The notes under the pieces: generated by a model
The model's input: only the letters and a program-made list of their open reading frames with translations
Databases searched by the model: none
What the model was told of the DNA's origin: nothing
Shown: piece by piece, positions 38,645-47,929 of the stretch
Layout: each line of letters opens with the position of its first letter
How positions within the stretch are numbered: position 1 is the first letter of the stretch
NCBI GenBank assembly: GCA_963716125.1
Contig: OY970294.1
Location: forward strand, 2,418,001-2,482,000
Reading direction: 5' to 3'
From: Acidiluteibacter sp963716125
Lineage (GTDB): Bacteria; Bacteroidota; Bacteroidia; Flavobacteriales_E; Vicingaceae
Length of the DNA: 64,000 nucleotides
Made by a program: the position numbers and the translations under genes

Positions 38645-39034
38645 ATGAAAAATTCAAATCCAATTGTGTGGTTCGAAATCTACGTAGATGATATGGCAAG
38701 AGCCCAAAAATTTTATGAAACTGTATTCAGCTTAAAGTTGGAAGCCCTTCCTATGCCTGACACCCTTGATAAGGGCATGAGAATGATGTCATTCCCTAGT
38801 AAGATGGAAGAGCATGGCGCTTCAGGAGCTTTAGTAAAAATGGATGGTTTTAAAGCCGGAGGAAGTGGGACCATTGTATATTTTAGAAGTGATGATTGTT
38901 CTATAGAAGAAACAAGAATAGTTAAAGCCGGAGGAAAAATTTGTCAATCGAAACAATCGCTAGGAGAATTTGGGTTTATGACCTTAGCAAATGACTGTGA
39001 AGGCAATATGTTTGGAATTCACTCTATGAAGTAA
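38645..39034 (+). CDS. VOC-family (glyoxalase-like) protein
   Basis: A 129-residue protein with the VOC fold: VWFEIYVDDMARAQKFYETV at the start, the middle segment GALVKMDGFKAGGSGTIVYF, and the ending DCEGNMFGIHSMK. Length is typical of single-domain VOC proteins related to glyoxalase/bleomycin resistance. Metal ligands are only partly conserved (Glu in FEIYV, His near the end). It follows a Crp/Fnr regulator on the same strand. The substrate is unknown. Confidence 0.85.
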   Translation: MKNSNPIVWFEIYVDDMARAQKFYETVFSLKLEALPMPDTLDKGMRMMSFPSKMEEHGASGALVKMDGFKAGGSGTIVYFRSDDCSIEETRIVKAGGKICQSKQSLGEFGFMTLANDCEGNMFGIHSMK

Positions 39035-39122
39035 GTTCTTATAGATTCAAATAAAGTATCAGCTCTATTCACTACTTTTGTTGGGTTAATTATTTTTAAA
39101 TAAATCACCTAATTTAAAGCCC

Positions 39123-41314
39123 TTGAAAGAGCTTTTGCTAATTACACCTCCCTTTACTCAACTTAACACGCCTTATCCTGCTACGGCTTATTTAAAAGGT
39201 TTTTTGGAGAGTAAAAATATTACTTCCTATCAAATGGATTTGGGTATTGAAGTTATTTTAGCTCTTTTTACTAAAGAAAATCTAAGTCAATTATTTGAAA
39301 TAGCCGAAACGAAATCGTTAAATAAAACTAGTAGCTCTAACAGAACCATAGCTTTAAAAGAAGAATACATCAAAACGATTGATGCTGTTGTTTTATTTTT
39401 ACAAGGGCACAACCCTACTTTTGCTCGTATGATATGCAGTGGTAACTTTTTACCTGAAGGTGATAGATTAGCGGCTGCAAATGATTTAGAATATGCATTT
39501 GGCAATATGGGTATGCAAGATCAAGCAAAGCATTTGGCAACGCTCTATTTAGAAGATTTATCAGATTTCATTGTTGAATGTATCGATGAAAACTTTGGAT
39601 TTAGCAGGTATGCAGAGAAATTAGGTCGATCGGCAAATAGTTTTGATGAATTATATCTTCACCTACAACAAGAGGCTACTTTTATAGACAGCTTAGGCAT
39701 TGCTATTTTAAAGAAAAAAGTAGAGAAAATTCAACCGAAAATGATTTGCTTTTCTATTCCTTTTCCAGGAAATCTATACAGTGGATTTAGAATGGCACAA
39801 TTTATCAAACAAGAGTTTCCGAACATTAAAATAGCGATGGGCGGTGGATTTGCCAACACTGAATTGAGAAGTTTAACAGACATAAGAGTCTTTGATTTTT
39901 TTGACTTTATTTCATTAGATGATGGAGAGCTACCAATTGAATTAATTTATAAATATTTAAAATCAAAAGATACTGATAATAAAAACTTTAAAAGAACTTA
40001 TGTAAAGCTTAACAATAAGATTGAATATATCAACAATTCACTTGAAAATGATTACAAACAAAACGCATTACCTTGCCCTAATTACAGCGATTTATTGCTT
40101 GAAAAATACATTTCAGTAATTGAAATTGCCAATCCAATGCACAGTCTTTGGAGTGATGGTAGATGGAATAAATTAACTATGGCTCATGGCTGCTATTGGG
40201 GTAAATGCTCTTTTTGTGATGTAAGTTTAGATTATATAAAAATCTATGAGCCGTTAACTGCCAAATCAGTAGTTGATAGAATGGAACAAATGATAGCTCA
40301 AACCAACCAAAATGGATTTCATTTTGTGGATGAGGCTGCTCCTCCTGCCTTAATGAGAGCAATTGCTATTGAGATAATACAGAGAAACTTAGTAGTGACT
40401 TGGTGGGCAAATATTCGATTTGAAAAAAGTTTTACTAAAGATTTGTGCTATTTATTAAAAGCATCGGGCTGTATTGCTATTTCAGGTGGTTTAGAAGTTG
40501 CTTCAGATAGATTATTAAAATTGATAGAAAAGGGAGTTTCCGTTAGTCAGGTTGCACAAGTAACTAAAAACCTTACTGATGCAGGAATTATGGTACATGC
40601 TTATTTAATGTATGGCTACCCTACGCAAACTGAACAAGAAACCATTGATAGCTTGGAAATGGTACGACAGTTTTTTGAATTGGGAATTTTACAATCGGCA
40701 TTTTGGCATCAATTTGCACTTACTGCCCACAGTCCGATTGGTTTAAATCCTGAAAATATGGCATAATTCCTCATTTTAATGAAATTAGTTTCGCTAATAA
40801 CGATGTGGATTTTACTGACAAAAGCAAAATTAATCATGAAAAATTTGGAGAAGGTCTTAGGGTATCTTTATACAATTTTATGCATGAAACAGGATTTGAT
40901 TTACCTTTACAAGATTGGTTTAATTTCAAAATTTCTAAGACTAGTATTCACACGGATTACATTTATAATTCAATCAATCAGAACTTTGAAAATAAAATTA
41001 AGTCCAATGCTAGAATTTTATGGATGGGTTACCCTGTTAAAATAGAGCAATTTACAAGCAATAAAAAGGGGAAAACACGTCAAAAAAGCCAACTGTTAGT
41101 TTATACAAAAACGGAAACCATTAAAATACCAATGGATCATACAATTAGTGAATGGCTAACCGTACAATTGAATCAATCATCAATAGCAAACTCGAATATA
41201 AGGACTTTAGAAAAATTTAAAACAGATTACGAAAGTCAATACGGTAATTTTGAAGTATTTTGGGAATCTAAAGAAATAACCACATTAAGAAATAATGGCT
41301 TACTTTTAGTTTAA
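39123..41314 (+). CDS. B12-binding-domain radical SAM protein, frameshifted
   Basis: Starts at a TTG (MKELLLITPPFTQLNTPYPA), a normal opening of B12-binding radical SAM proteins. Residues 1-310 form the cobalamin-binding type domain; the SAM cluster motif is GCYWGKCSFCDV (Cys 357, 362, 365), which is CX4CX2C rather than CX3CX2C. The usual radical SAM core follows (FVDEAAPPALMRA, IAISGGLEVASDRLLKLIEK). A missing A at 40753-40756 ends the frame at 40766; restored, it continues KYGIIPHFNEISFANNDVDF to 41314, about 730 residues. Frame break or error aside, the whole gene looks coherent. The substrate is unknown. Confidence 0.83.
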
Positions 41315-41435
41315 CTAATTGAAATTTAAGATTTTAATCTGTTGAAATCCTTTTTATAACTTTCTGAAAACCTTAGAATGACCACTCTAAATTTCAATAC
41401 TTTAGTTCAATATTAACTAACTAAAACAAAAGATC

Positions 41436-41657
41436 ATGAAAAAACTTATTTTAATGGGTGCTTTCGCTTCCTTCTTATTTGTAGGATGCACTCAAAACAC
41501 AGAAGAAGCTGAAAATGAAGAAATGGAAATCGTAACTGAAGACACATTAATAGTAGAACCAGTTATGGACGATACTTTATCAACTCCAATGCAGGATGCT
41601 GCAAATGAAATTGATAAATCAGCAGAAGATTTAGATAATGCATTAAACGATTTATAA
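41436..41657 (+). CDS. Small acidic lipoprotein
   Basis: A 73-residue lipoprotein with the lipobox in GAFASFLFVGCTQN (Cys about 18), then a strongly acidic, Thr/Glu-rich tail (EEAENEEMEIVTEDTLIVE). It lies nine bases before a similarly sized charged protein gene. No domain is recognised; structure is likely disordered. A role in the outer membrane or periplasm, perhaps as a partner of the next gene, is guesswork. Confidence 0.6.
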   Translation: MKKLILMGAFASFLFVGCTQNTEEAENEEMEIVTEDTLIVEPVMDDTLSTPMQDAANEIDKSAEDLDNALNDL

Positions 41658-41665
41658 AAAAACCT

Positions 41666-42190
41666 ATGAAAAAGAAAATTTTAAAAGTAGCCTTAAGTAT
41701 TTTATTTGTTGGTTTTACAACAGTTTCATATGCTCAAGTAAGCAAGAATATTGGTCAAGAAGCTGAAGAAGCAAGAACTAAATCGACTGAACAGGTTGAA
41801 AAAACTAAAACAGAAGGTGCTGAAAAGGCTCAAGAAATGAAGAATTCAGCTAATTCTAAAATGGATGATGCAAAAACCAAGAGCAATGAAATGAAAACTG
41901 AAGCGGAATCTGCGGTAAATTCTGAAATGGATAAATCAGATATGCAGGAAAGTTTAGAAGGTAAAGCTAAAGATGCTGCAGCTCTAAACGAATCATTAGC
42001 CAATGGTGCTGCAAAAATTCAAGATGCTGAAGCAAAAATTACAGCTGCTCTTAAAAAGTTGAATATGGATAAAGCAGCAGGTAAAATTACTGCAGCTGAA
42101 TTCGCAACTAAAAAAGAGAAAATTGATAAAGCTACAGAGAGCTTAAACAATTTAAAAGCGAAAGTAGCAAACGCTAAAAACAATATGTAA
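41666..42190 (+). CDS. Secreted helical Lys/Glu/Ala-rich protein
   Basis: A 174-residue protein with a signal peptide (residues 1-23, ending SYAQ) followed by long amphipathic helices with heptad-like repeats of Ala, Lys and Glu (EAEEARTKSTEQVEKTKTEG and ANSKMDDAKTKSNEMKTEAE). Composition resembles LEA/coiled-coil stress proteins. No catalytic motif. It follows an acidic lipoprotein gene by eight bases and is followed by a hairpin terminator, so the two form a small operon. Function unknown. Confidence 0.65.
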   Translation: MKKKILKVALSILFVGFTTVSYAQVSKNIGQEAEEARTKSTEQVEKTKTEGAEKAQEMKNSANSKMDDAKTKSNEMKTEAESAVNSEMDKSDMQESLEGKAKDAAALNESLANGAAKIQDAEAKITAALKKLNMDKAAGKITAAEFATKKEKIDKATESLNNLKAKVANAKNNM

Positions 42191-42211
42191 TCAATAAAAA
42201 TTATCAAAAAG

Positions 42212-42240
42212 GCTTAGAATTAACTTCTAAGCTTTTTTTT
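42212..42240 (+). terminator. Rho-independent terminator after the helical protein gene
   Basis: An 8-bp perfect stem, GCTTAGAA (42212-42219) with TTCTAAGC (42225-42232), a 5-base loop and a run of eight T. It lies 21 bases beyond the stop at 42190. Confidence 0.88.
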
Positions 42241-42272
42241 ATTCTATTTTTCTTAAATTGGCTAAAAAAAAC

Positions 42273-42557
42273 ATGAAAATCAAACATTCAAATACTGAAA
42301 AGTCAGGTACATTCGAGCTCTTAAAGGATGACATTAAAGCTGGCCAAATGACCTACACATGGAAAGATAAGAATACCTTTTCAATCAATCATACAGAAGT
42401 TAATGAAGCTTTTCAAGGACAAGGACTTGCTGCTGATTTACTAAATGAGGCGATCAAATATGCAAGAGAAAACTCACTTAAAATTGAAGCGATTTGCAGC
42501 TATGTAAAAAGTAAATTTGAAAAGAATAAAGATAAGTATGCAGATGTAATTGCTTAG
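42273..42557 (+). CDS. GNAT-fold N-acetyltransferase-like protein (YjdJ type)
   Basis: A 94-residue protein; the ATG at 42273 is chosen over an upstream in-frame TTG. The Ac-CoA-binding fold of small GNAT proteins is visible: NEAFQGQGLAADLLNEAIKY with the Q/RxxGxG-like turn, and KYARENSLKIEAICSYVKS. This matches the short YjdJ-type GNAT family, which usually has about 90-100 residues. Its substrate is unknown. It converges with the DUF202 gene, whose last base lies next to its own. Confidence 0.85.
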   Translation: MKIKHSNTEKSGTFELLKDDIKAGQMTYTWKDKNTFSINHTEVNEAFQGQGLAADLLNEAIKYARENSLKIEAICSYVKSKFEKNKDKYADVIA

Positions 42558-42899
42558 TTATTCTATAACATCCTTCTTTTTACTACTCATTTGATCCTCC
42601 ATATCACCATAATAGTTTCTCATCTTTTGTTTTAAACGGTGGTATCTAAATATGCCTATAATCAATAAAATGATTGTTAACCCTATGGAAATATAGCCCA
42701 AAAAATGTATTTGCTGAAAATCTTCCAATTTTAATAATGCAATTCCACCTAAAAGCAGATACAATGAGGCTCGAATGTAAGACAGCAATGTCCTTTCATT
42801 TGCTAATTTAGTGCGTTCCAAGGCAAGAAAATCTCTTAAAATGATATTGTTATCATTCTTAAAAGTACTACCAAGTTTGATTATTTTTTTTAGCTTCAT
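42558..42899 (-). CDS. DUF202 (YidH-like) membrane protein
   Basis: A 113-residue protein with the DUF202 signature LALERTKLANERTLLSYIRA followed by two membrane helices (LYLLLGGIALLKL, GLTIILLIIGIFRY). Length fits the family. It lies three bases downstream of the SLC13-like transporter gene on the minus strand, so they form an operon. Function is unknown. Confidence 0.85.
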   Translation of the reverse strand: MKLKKIIKLGSTFKNDNNIILRDFLALERTKLANERTLLSYIRASLYLLLGGIALLKLEDFQQIHFLGYISIGLTIILLIIGIFRYHRLKQKMRNYYGDMEDQMSSKKKDVIE

Positions 42900-42902
42900 T
42901 AT

Positions 42903-44675
42903 TTAAAATGGAAAAAACAAAGATATTATAAAGGATGCTGCTACCCAAATTATTATATTTAAAGGTGTTCCAATTTTTAAAAAGTCATTGTATTTATAAT
43001 TTCCCGGCGCATATACCATTGTGTTGGTTGGATAACTTACAGGCGTCATAAATGTGAGTGAACAAGCAAACATAACCGCCACCAAAAAAGGTTTATAACT
43101 CACTTCCATGGCATTAGCCAAGCTTAGTACAATAGGAACCATAAGAGCAGCCGTTGCCTTACTCGATAATACATTGGTAGATAAAAATGTAACTAAAAAT
43201 ATGGCACTTAAAGTTATTCTAGGATCTAAATCACCTAACTGCAAAAAAACAAAATTACCTATCATCTCCGCACCACCTGTTTTCTCTAAAGCAGTTCCCA
43301 TTGATAGCACGCCTGCCATCATAAAAATAACTTTCCATTCTATTGCTTCATAAGCCTCTTTAGGCTTTATTATACCCGTAGTAACCAATAATAAAGCACC
43401 AATCATTCCACTTATTAAGATAGAAGTTGCACCAATTGCTGCTGCCGTAACTACTCCAATAGCAATCAATAAAGCAGGAAATGCTTTTTTCCAGTTCACT
43501 TTCTTTTCATTATACTCCGACAGCATAATTAAAATCTTGTCGTTGATACTTTTATCAATACTTGCTTTAGAACCATGAACTAAGAGCATATCTCCTCCTT
43601 TAATTCTAACACTACTTAGATTATCAAGAATAGTTTCTTCCCTCCTTTTGATAGCAATAATTGAAAAATTTGAAACACTACCAAAGTTCATTTCTTCAAT
43701 TGTGCTACCTCCAAGTGCTGAACCTGAAGGAACCATCATTTCAAATACTTTATGCGTAAATTGATCGTCTAATGTAAGTTGATCATTTCCACCAATGATA
43801 TTGTAAGATGTTTGATTTTTTAAATCAGCCAATTTATCAGGTCTAATTAAAATTCTTATAATATCATCTTCCTGTAAAACAAATTCTTCCGAAAAGTGAT
43901 TTATTCTATCTTCTCCTCGTTTTACACTCAATATTTGAGACATATAGTCATTGGTCAATCTGCTCTTAATTATTGTCTGACCTACATCCCTATTCCCTTT
44001 TTTTATTTCAACTTCAGTAATATAACTTTCAGCTTCACGCATCAGATTTTCATCATTAATCTTTCTTTTCGGCAGTAAAAATGGCCCTACAATAAATAAA
44101 TAGGCTAAACCTATTCCCATTAAACAAAGAGCAGGCAAGCTAAATTCAAACATCCCAAACGGCTCAAGTCCACTTTCTTTAGCAATACTACTAACCAAAA
44201 TATTTGTAGAAGTCCCAATTAAAGTACTTGTTCCTCCAAATAAAGCAGCGAAAGAGATAGGAATCATTAATTTAGAAGGTGCGATACCTGTATCTCTACA
44301 AACTGAAAGCGCTAAGGGAATTAGTATTGCAACAACGGCTGTATCATTTATAAATGCCGAAAAAACTGCTGATATTAAGCAAAATACAATCAATGCAGCC
44401 AGGTAATGTATTTTCGCAATGGCTACAATTTTTGTGCTTAAACTATCAATTAAACCTGATTTAAAAACTGCAGCACTTACAACAAACATACAGCCTAAAG
44501 TAATAGTGGCAGGGTGGTTAAAACCAGAGAAACCCTCTTCGGGACTTAGCACTCCAGAAGCAATAAACAAAGCCATAATTAGAATAGAAGTAGTATCTAT
44601 GCTAAAATAATCCTTGACAAAGAGAAAGATACTGACTGCAATTATTGCAATCGTTATGTATAGATTTAAGTCCAT
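42903..44675 (-). CDS. SLC13/DASS-type anion permease with RCK (TrkA-C) domains
   Basis: A 590-residue protein with an N-terminal half of membrane helices (residues 5-205, with AVVAILIPLALSVCRDTGIA, and the motif SFAALFGGTSTLIGTSTNIL typical of SLC13/ArsB-like transporters), two soluble TrkA-C domains (residues about 210-385, VLQEDDIIRILIRPDKLADL and KGGDMLLVHGSKAS) and a second membrane half ending TPVSYPTNTMVYAPGN. The SNT-like signatures in both halves mark sodium-coupled dicarboxylate/sulfate transporters; substrate is unresolved. An operon with DUF202 follows. Confidence 0.88.
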   Translation of the reverse strand: MDLNLYITIAIIAVSIFLFVKDYFSIDTTSILIMALFIASGVLSPEEGFSGFNHPATITLGCMFVVSAAVFKSGLIDSLSTKIVAIAKIHYLAALIVFCLISAVFSAFINDTAVVAILIPLALSVCRDTGIAPSKLMIPISFAALFGGTSTLIGTSTNILVSSIAKESGLEPFGMFEFSLPALCLMGIGLAYLFIVGPFLLPKRKINDENLMREAESYITEVEIKKGNRDVGQTIIKSRLTNDYMSQILSVKRGEDRINHFSEEFVLQEDDIIRILIRPDKLADLKNQTSYNIIGGNDQLTLDDQFTHKVFEMMVPSGSALGGSTIEEMNFGSVSNFSIIAIKRREETILDNLSSVRIKGGDMLLVHGSKASIDKSINDKILIMLSEYNEKKVNWKKAFPALLIAIGVVTAAAIGATSILISGMIGALLLVTTGIIKPKEAYEAIEWKVIFMMAGVLSMGTALEKTGGAEMIGNFVFLQLGDLDPRITLSAIFLVTFLSTNVLSSKATAALMVPIVLSLANAMEVSYKPFLVAVMFACSLTFMTPVSYPTNTMVYAPGNYKYNDFLKIGTPLNIIIWVAASFIISLFFPF

Positions 44676-44854
44676 TGTTAGTTTTTGAAATCCGATGAAA
44701 AAGTAATTAATTATTACATAGCATATTCATCTTAAAGATAGAATATATTAAAAAAAACTTATTTTTAACAGATAGCTTTTAATAAATTGACTTAATTTCG
44801 TGAAAAATAAAACTCAAAATTTAAATTTAAAACACTAATTATCAATAACAAAAA

Positions 44855-45733
44855 ATTTCTATCTTAAATCTAAAAGCTCCATATCCTTATCAACAAAAAC
44901 CCTCTGCAAAGTGGAAATCAGCAATTAGTATTAGCTTTTTTGTATTTCTATTTCTCTATATTTTTCAACCATTCCATATTAATCTATTGCCATTTAATAC
45001 ATTAGGAATAACATTAGGTTATGGTTTGTGTTGTTTTATCAGTCTTATTGGATTGTATTTATTGGTTGAGACGAGGTTAACAAGCTTCTTTAACGAAGCT
45101 AGTTGGAAAGTATGGAAAGAAATAACTTGGTCATTCATAACTATTTCTTTAATAGGTATTTGCAATTTTTTATACTCTACTCAAATAGGACTTGCAAAAT
45201 TCTCTATTATAAATCTAATCTATTTAGAAGCCTATACTTTTGCTGTAGGATTTTTTCCTATTGTAATTTATATATTGATAAAACAAAATAGATTATCAAA
45301 AAGGTATTTTACTGGATCAGAACATATAAATCTTGCTATAGCTACCAACAATATAAACGAAGATCAAAAAGATTTTATTAAAACTATTTGTATTCAATCA
45401 GATAATATCAATGAAGAGATTAGGTTATCAATTGATGATTTAATTGCAATTCAATCTACTGATAATTATATAACTGTAAATTATCAATTAAACAATCAGT
45501 TGAATAGAAAAGTTCTTAGAAATTCATTGAAACAAGTCGAGATAGAATTTAAAGAGTATCAAAATTTGTTTCGATGTCACAAGAGTTATTTAGTTAATTT
45601 AGACTATGTGACCAAGGTAAGTGGAAATGCACAAGGCTATAAATTATCATTGAATTACCTCGATGAATTAATCCCAGTTTCACGTGCGCACAACGATATT
45701 ATAAAAACAAAACTTGCAGAACACCACAATTAG
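44855..45733 (+). CDS. LytTR-family DNA-binding regulator with membrane N-terminus
   Basis: A C-terminal LytTR domain is clear (residues about 190-290: RLSIDDLIAIQSTDNYITVN, FRCHKSYLVNLDYVTKVSGN and LDELIPVSRAHNDIIKT). Before it lie four membrane helices. A TTG at 44987 begins inside the protein, because the preceding frame still encodes APYPYQQKPSAKWKSAISIS and FFVFLFLYIFQPF, standard for this family's first segment. That frame is open back to a stop at 44846-44848, but only ATT (44855) or ATC (44861) are available as starts. Either a rare start is used or a small frame error lies upstream. It binds DNA as an extracytoplasmic-signal or quorum-type regulator. Confidence 0.82.
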   Translation: MSILNLKAPYPYQQKPSAKWKSAISISFFVFLFLYIFQPFHINLLPFNTLGITLGYGLCCFISLIGLYLLVETRLTSFFNEASWKVWKEITWSFITISLIGICNFLYSTQIGLAKFSIINLIYLEAYTFAVGFFPIVIYILIKQNRLSKRYFTGSEHINLAIATNNINEDQKDFIKTICIQSDNINEEIRLSIDDLIAIQSTDNYITVNYQLNNQLNRKVLRNSLKQVEIEFKEYQNLFRCHKSYLVNLDYVTKVSGNAQGYKLSLNYLDELIPVSRAHNDIIKTKLAEHHN

Positions 45734-45836
45734 ATGCAAGTGTTCCCTAAAGCCTTCCCATTGCTCCCAAATCTTACTGTACAACCCAATTCACTTGTCT
45801 CAAGTCTTAAATCTGTTCATCTTTACATAAAAAAAG

Positions 45837-46454
45837 ATGGAAAAGTTTTCAAGCATAGCATTAATATTTCATGTAATTTCAGGATTTAGTGCTTTATTAT
45901 TCGGTTTAATTGCTATTGTTACAAAAAAGGGTAAAAAAACGCACAAAAAAACAGGGTTGATATTCTTCTACTCCATGCTAGTAGTTTCTATTTCTGGATT
46001 ATTAGTATCATTGATTCGCGATAATCAATTTTTATTTTTCATCAGCATCTTCACATTTTTCATGAATTACTTTGGATATCGCTCAATTGTCAATAAAAAC
46101 CTAACTTACAATAAATTAGATTATTTTGTATTAATTATAAGTGCTTTAAATACAATTTTAATGATTTACACCCTAAATATAATATTATTAGTCTTTGGAG
46201 GCATTAGTTTATCATTAGTTATTAATGAAATACGAATTATATTTAGAATTCGAAAAAATGAACAATTACCCAAATTGACTTGGTTGAGAAGGCATATTGG
46301 AATGATGATAGGAACATATATAGCTACCTCAACAGCATTTTTAATAGTAAATGTCAATGACTTTGAACCAGCTTGGATACCTTGGTTAGCCCCAACTTTT
46401 ATATTGAGTCCACTGATCTTTTATTTTAGTAAAAAGTTTATCCCAAAAAAATAA
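45837..46454 (+). CDS. DUF2306-like polytopic membrane protein
   Basis: A 205-residue protein with six to seven membrane helices. It starts FHVISGFSALLFGLIAIVTK, followed by KKGKKTHKKTGLIFFYSMLV, a His-rich N-terminal pattern seen in DUF2306 proteins, and contains WLRRHIGMMIGTYIATSTAF near the end. Conserved His residues in two helices hint at heme or metal binding, not proven. It converges with the nitrite-reductase operon, and an extended hairpin lies between them. Confidence 0.68.
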   Translation: MEKFSSIALIFHVISGFSALLFGLIAIVTKKGKKTHKKTGLIFFYSMLVVSISGLLVSLIRDNQFLFFISIFTFFMNYFGYRSIVNKNLTYNKLDYFVLIISALNTILMIYTLNIILLVFGGISLSLVINEIRIIFRIRKNEQLPKLTWLRRHIGMMIGTYIATSTAFLIVNVNDFEPAWIPWLAPTFILSPLIFYFSKKFIPKK

Positions 46455-46457
46455 AAC

Positions 46458-46491
46458 CTCATCTCATTACATTTAAAGGCTTTGAGATGAG
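46458..46491. terminator. Inverted repeat between converging genes, possible terminator
   Basis: A 9-bp perfect stem, CTCATCTCA (46458-46466) with TGAGATGAG (46483-46491), and a 16-base loop. There is no good T-run, so a bidirectional terminator is possible but not secure. Confidence 0.5.
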
Positions 46492-46523
46492 ATTTCAAAC
46501 TAACTAATCAATCAAACTAATTC

Positions 46524-47141
46524 TTATTCAGCTAATTCTATTATTTTTGTAACTGTTTCTTTATTATTTACTCCCAAGCCCTCTTGTTGGTGAGCTAGCT
46601 CCCCTTTTTGGTTAAAAACACTAATGATGTTTGAATGAGAAAAATCCATGGGAGATATCTTTTTATAATTTACAGCCAAGACAGCAGCAAATTCGCGAGT
46701 ATCTTCCTCAGTGCCTCTTAAAAATATCCATTGCTGTTCTTCCATTTTGTTTTCTATTGCAAATTCAGCCAACCTTTTAGGAGTATCCGTTTCAGGATCA
46801 ATACTTACCAAAACAAATCTTATATTTTCTATCTTATTTCTAGGAATTTGAGATTCAATATTTCTCATATCGGCTACCAATCGAGGACAAGCTGCCTGAC
46901 AAGAAGTATAAATCATCACCATTACAATTACATCACCCTTTAAGTCTTTCAATTCTATCTTCGTACTATCTTGATTAGTCCAAACAGAAGGTAATTGGTA
47001 AATGGACATTTCTGAAATACTTTCATCATCAGCAATAACACTTTCAGGTTTTTCTGCAACTTCTTCTTTAGTTACTTCATTTTCACAAGCAAACAATACT
47101 ATTGTAAATAATAAAATAAAGCTATACTTAATCCATTTCAT
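46524..47141 (-). CDS. SCO1/SenC-family copper chaperone (lipoprotein)
   Basis: About 205 residues from the ATG at 47141 (MKWIKYSFILLFTIVLFACE, with lipobox Cys about 19), preferred over an upstream ATG that would precede the signal. The thioredoxin-like SCO fold is shown by GDVIVMVMIYTSCQAACPRL, with the CxxxC copper motif at about residues 81-85, and the late His in PMDFSHSNIISVF. SCO proteins deliver copper to cytochrome oxidase or other copper enzymes. As the last gene of the nirK operon, it is well placed to metallate the nitrite reductase. Confidence 0.88.
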   Translation of the reverse strand: MKWIKYSFILLFTIVLFACENEVTKEEVAEKPESVIADDESISEMSIYQLPSVWTNQDSTKIELKDLKGDVIVMVMIYTSCQAACPRLVADMRNIESQIPRNKIENIRFVLVSIDPETDTPKRLAEFAIENKMEEQQWIFLRGTEEDTREFAAVLAVNYKKISPMDFSHSNIISVFNQKGELAHQQEGLGVNNKETVTKIIELAE

Positions 47142-47151
47142 AATTTTGTTT

Positions 47152-47919
47152 TTAATTGACATCTATACTTTTAGCACATCTAAATCCTAAATTCTTCACG
47201 GCATAATTGGCTTTAATACTTCCTCGAAATGCATAGCGCATAAAAGCGGCATAATTCATTAAATCAGAAGCTCCTACAGCAGCACTTCCACAAAAAAGAC
47301 TGTTATCCTTATCCACATCCTTTCTGGATTCACCAGATATTAAAATGGAATTAAAATCACTAGTCCACTCCCAAACTAATCCATGCATATCGTATATTCC
47401 ATAATAATTTTTAAAAGTAGAGCCAATGGTGTTATTAAAACTTTTAGGACTTTCATACCATTCCAAAATATATTGATTGTATTCAGGTTTTTTTCTCGCA
47501 TCAGCTGTTGTTTGATCTGCCATTGCCGCATATTCCCACTCATCAACTGTTGGTAATCGTTTACCTAGAATAGCACAATAGTTTTTAGCAGCAAACCAAG
47601 ATACATTGGTAATTGGAGTATTGGGCAGAAGATGTTCACTTAACTGAACATCTCCTTTCCAATCTTTTAAATAATTCCCATCTGCAAAAAGCTGAGGAAC
47701 ATTACTTTTTCTCCATTTTGGATTTTCTTTTACAAATTCTAAAAACTCCTTATTACTTACAGGATACACATCCAATTGAAATGTTTCTACCTCAACCTTA
47801 GCTGAATCTACTCCATAAAGAGGTGTATAAATACCACCCTTTATCATTTTCATTTCTTGAGCAGCAATTATCCCACTAAGAAACAAGGATATGAAAAGGT
47901 AAAAAAGTGACTTTTTCAT
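47152..47919 (-). CDS. nirV: NirV-like protein (formylglycine-generating-enzyme fold)
   Basis: About 255 residues, starting at MKKSLFYLFISLFLSGIIAA with a signal peptide. An upstream in-frame ATG (47940) would overlap nirK and precede the signal. The FGE-sulfatase domain is clear: VYPVSNKEFLEFVKENPKWR, VSWFAAKNYCAILGKRLPTV, DEWEYAAMAD and DMHGLVWEWTSDFNS, ending FRGSIKANYAVKNLGFRC. Proteins of this fold located next to nirK are called NirV, an accessory to nitrite reduction whose precise role is unproven. The position directly after nirK and before a copper chaperone supports that name. Confidence 0.85.
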   Translation of the reverse strand: MKKSLFYLFISLFLSGIIAAQEMKMIKGGIYTPLYGVDSAKVEVETFQLDVYPVSNKEFLEFVKENPKWRKSNVPQLFADGNYLKDWKGDVQLSEHLLPNTPITNVSWFAAKNYCAILGKRLPTVDEWEYAAMADQTTADARKKPEYNQYILEWYESPKSFNNTIGSTFKNYYGIYDMHGLVWEWTSDFNSILISGESRKDVDKDNSLFCGSAAVGASDLMNYAAFMRYAFRGSIKANYAVKNLGFRCAKSIDVN

Positions 47920-47929
47920 TATAAAAATA

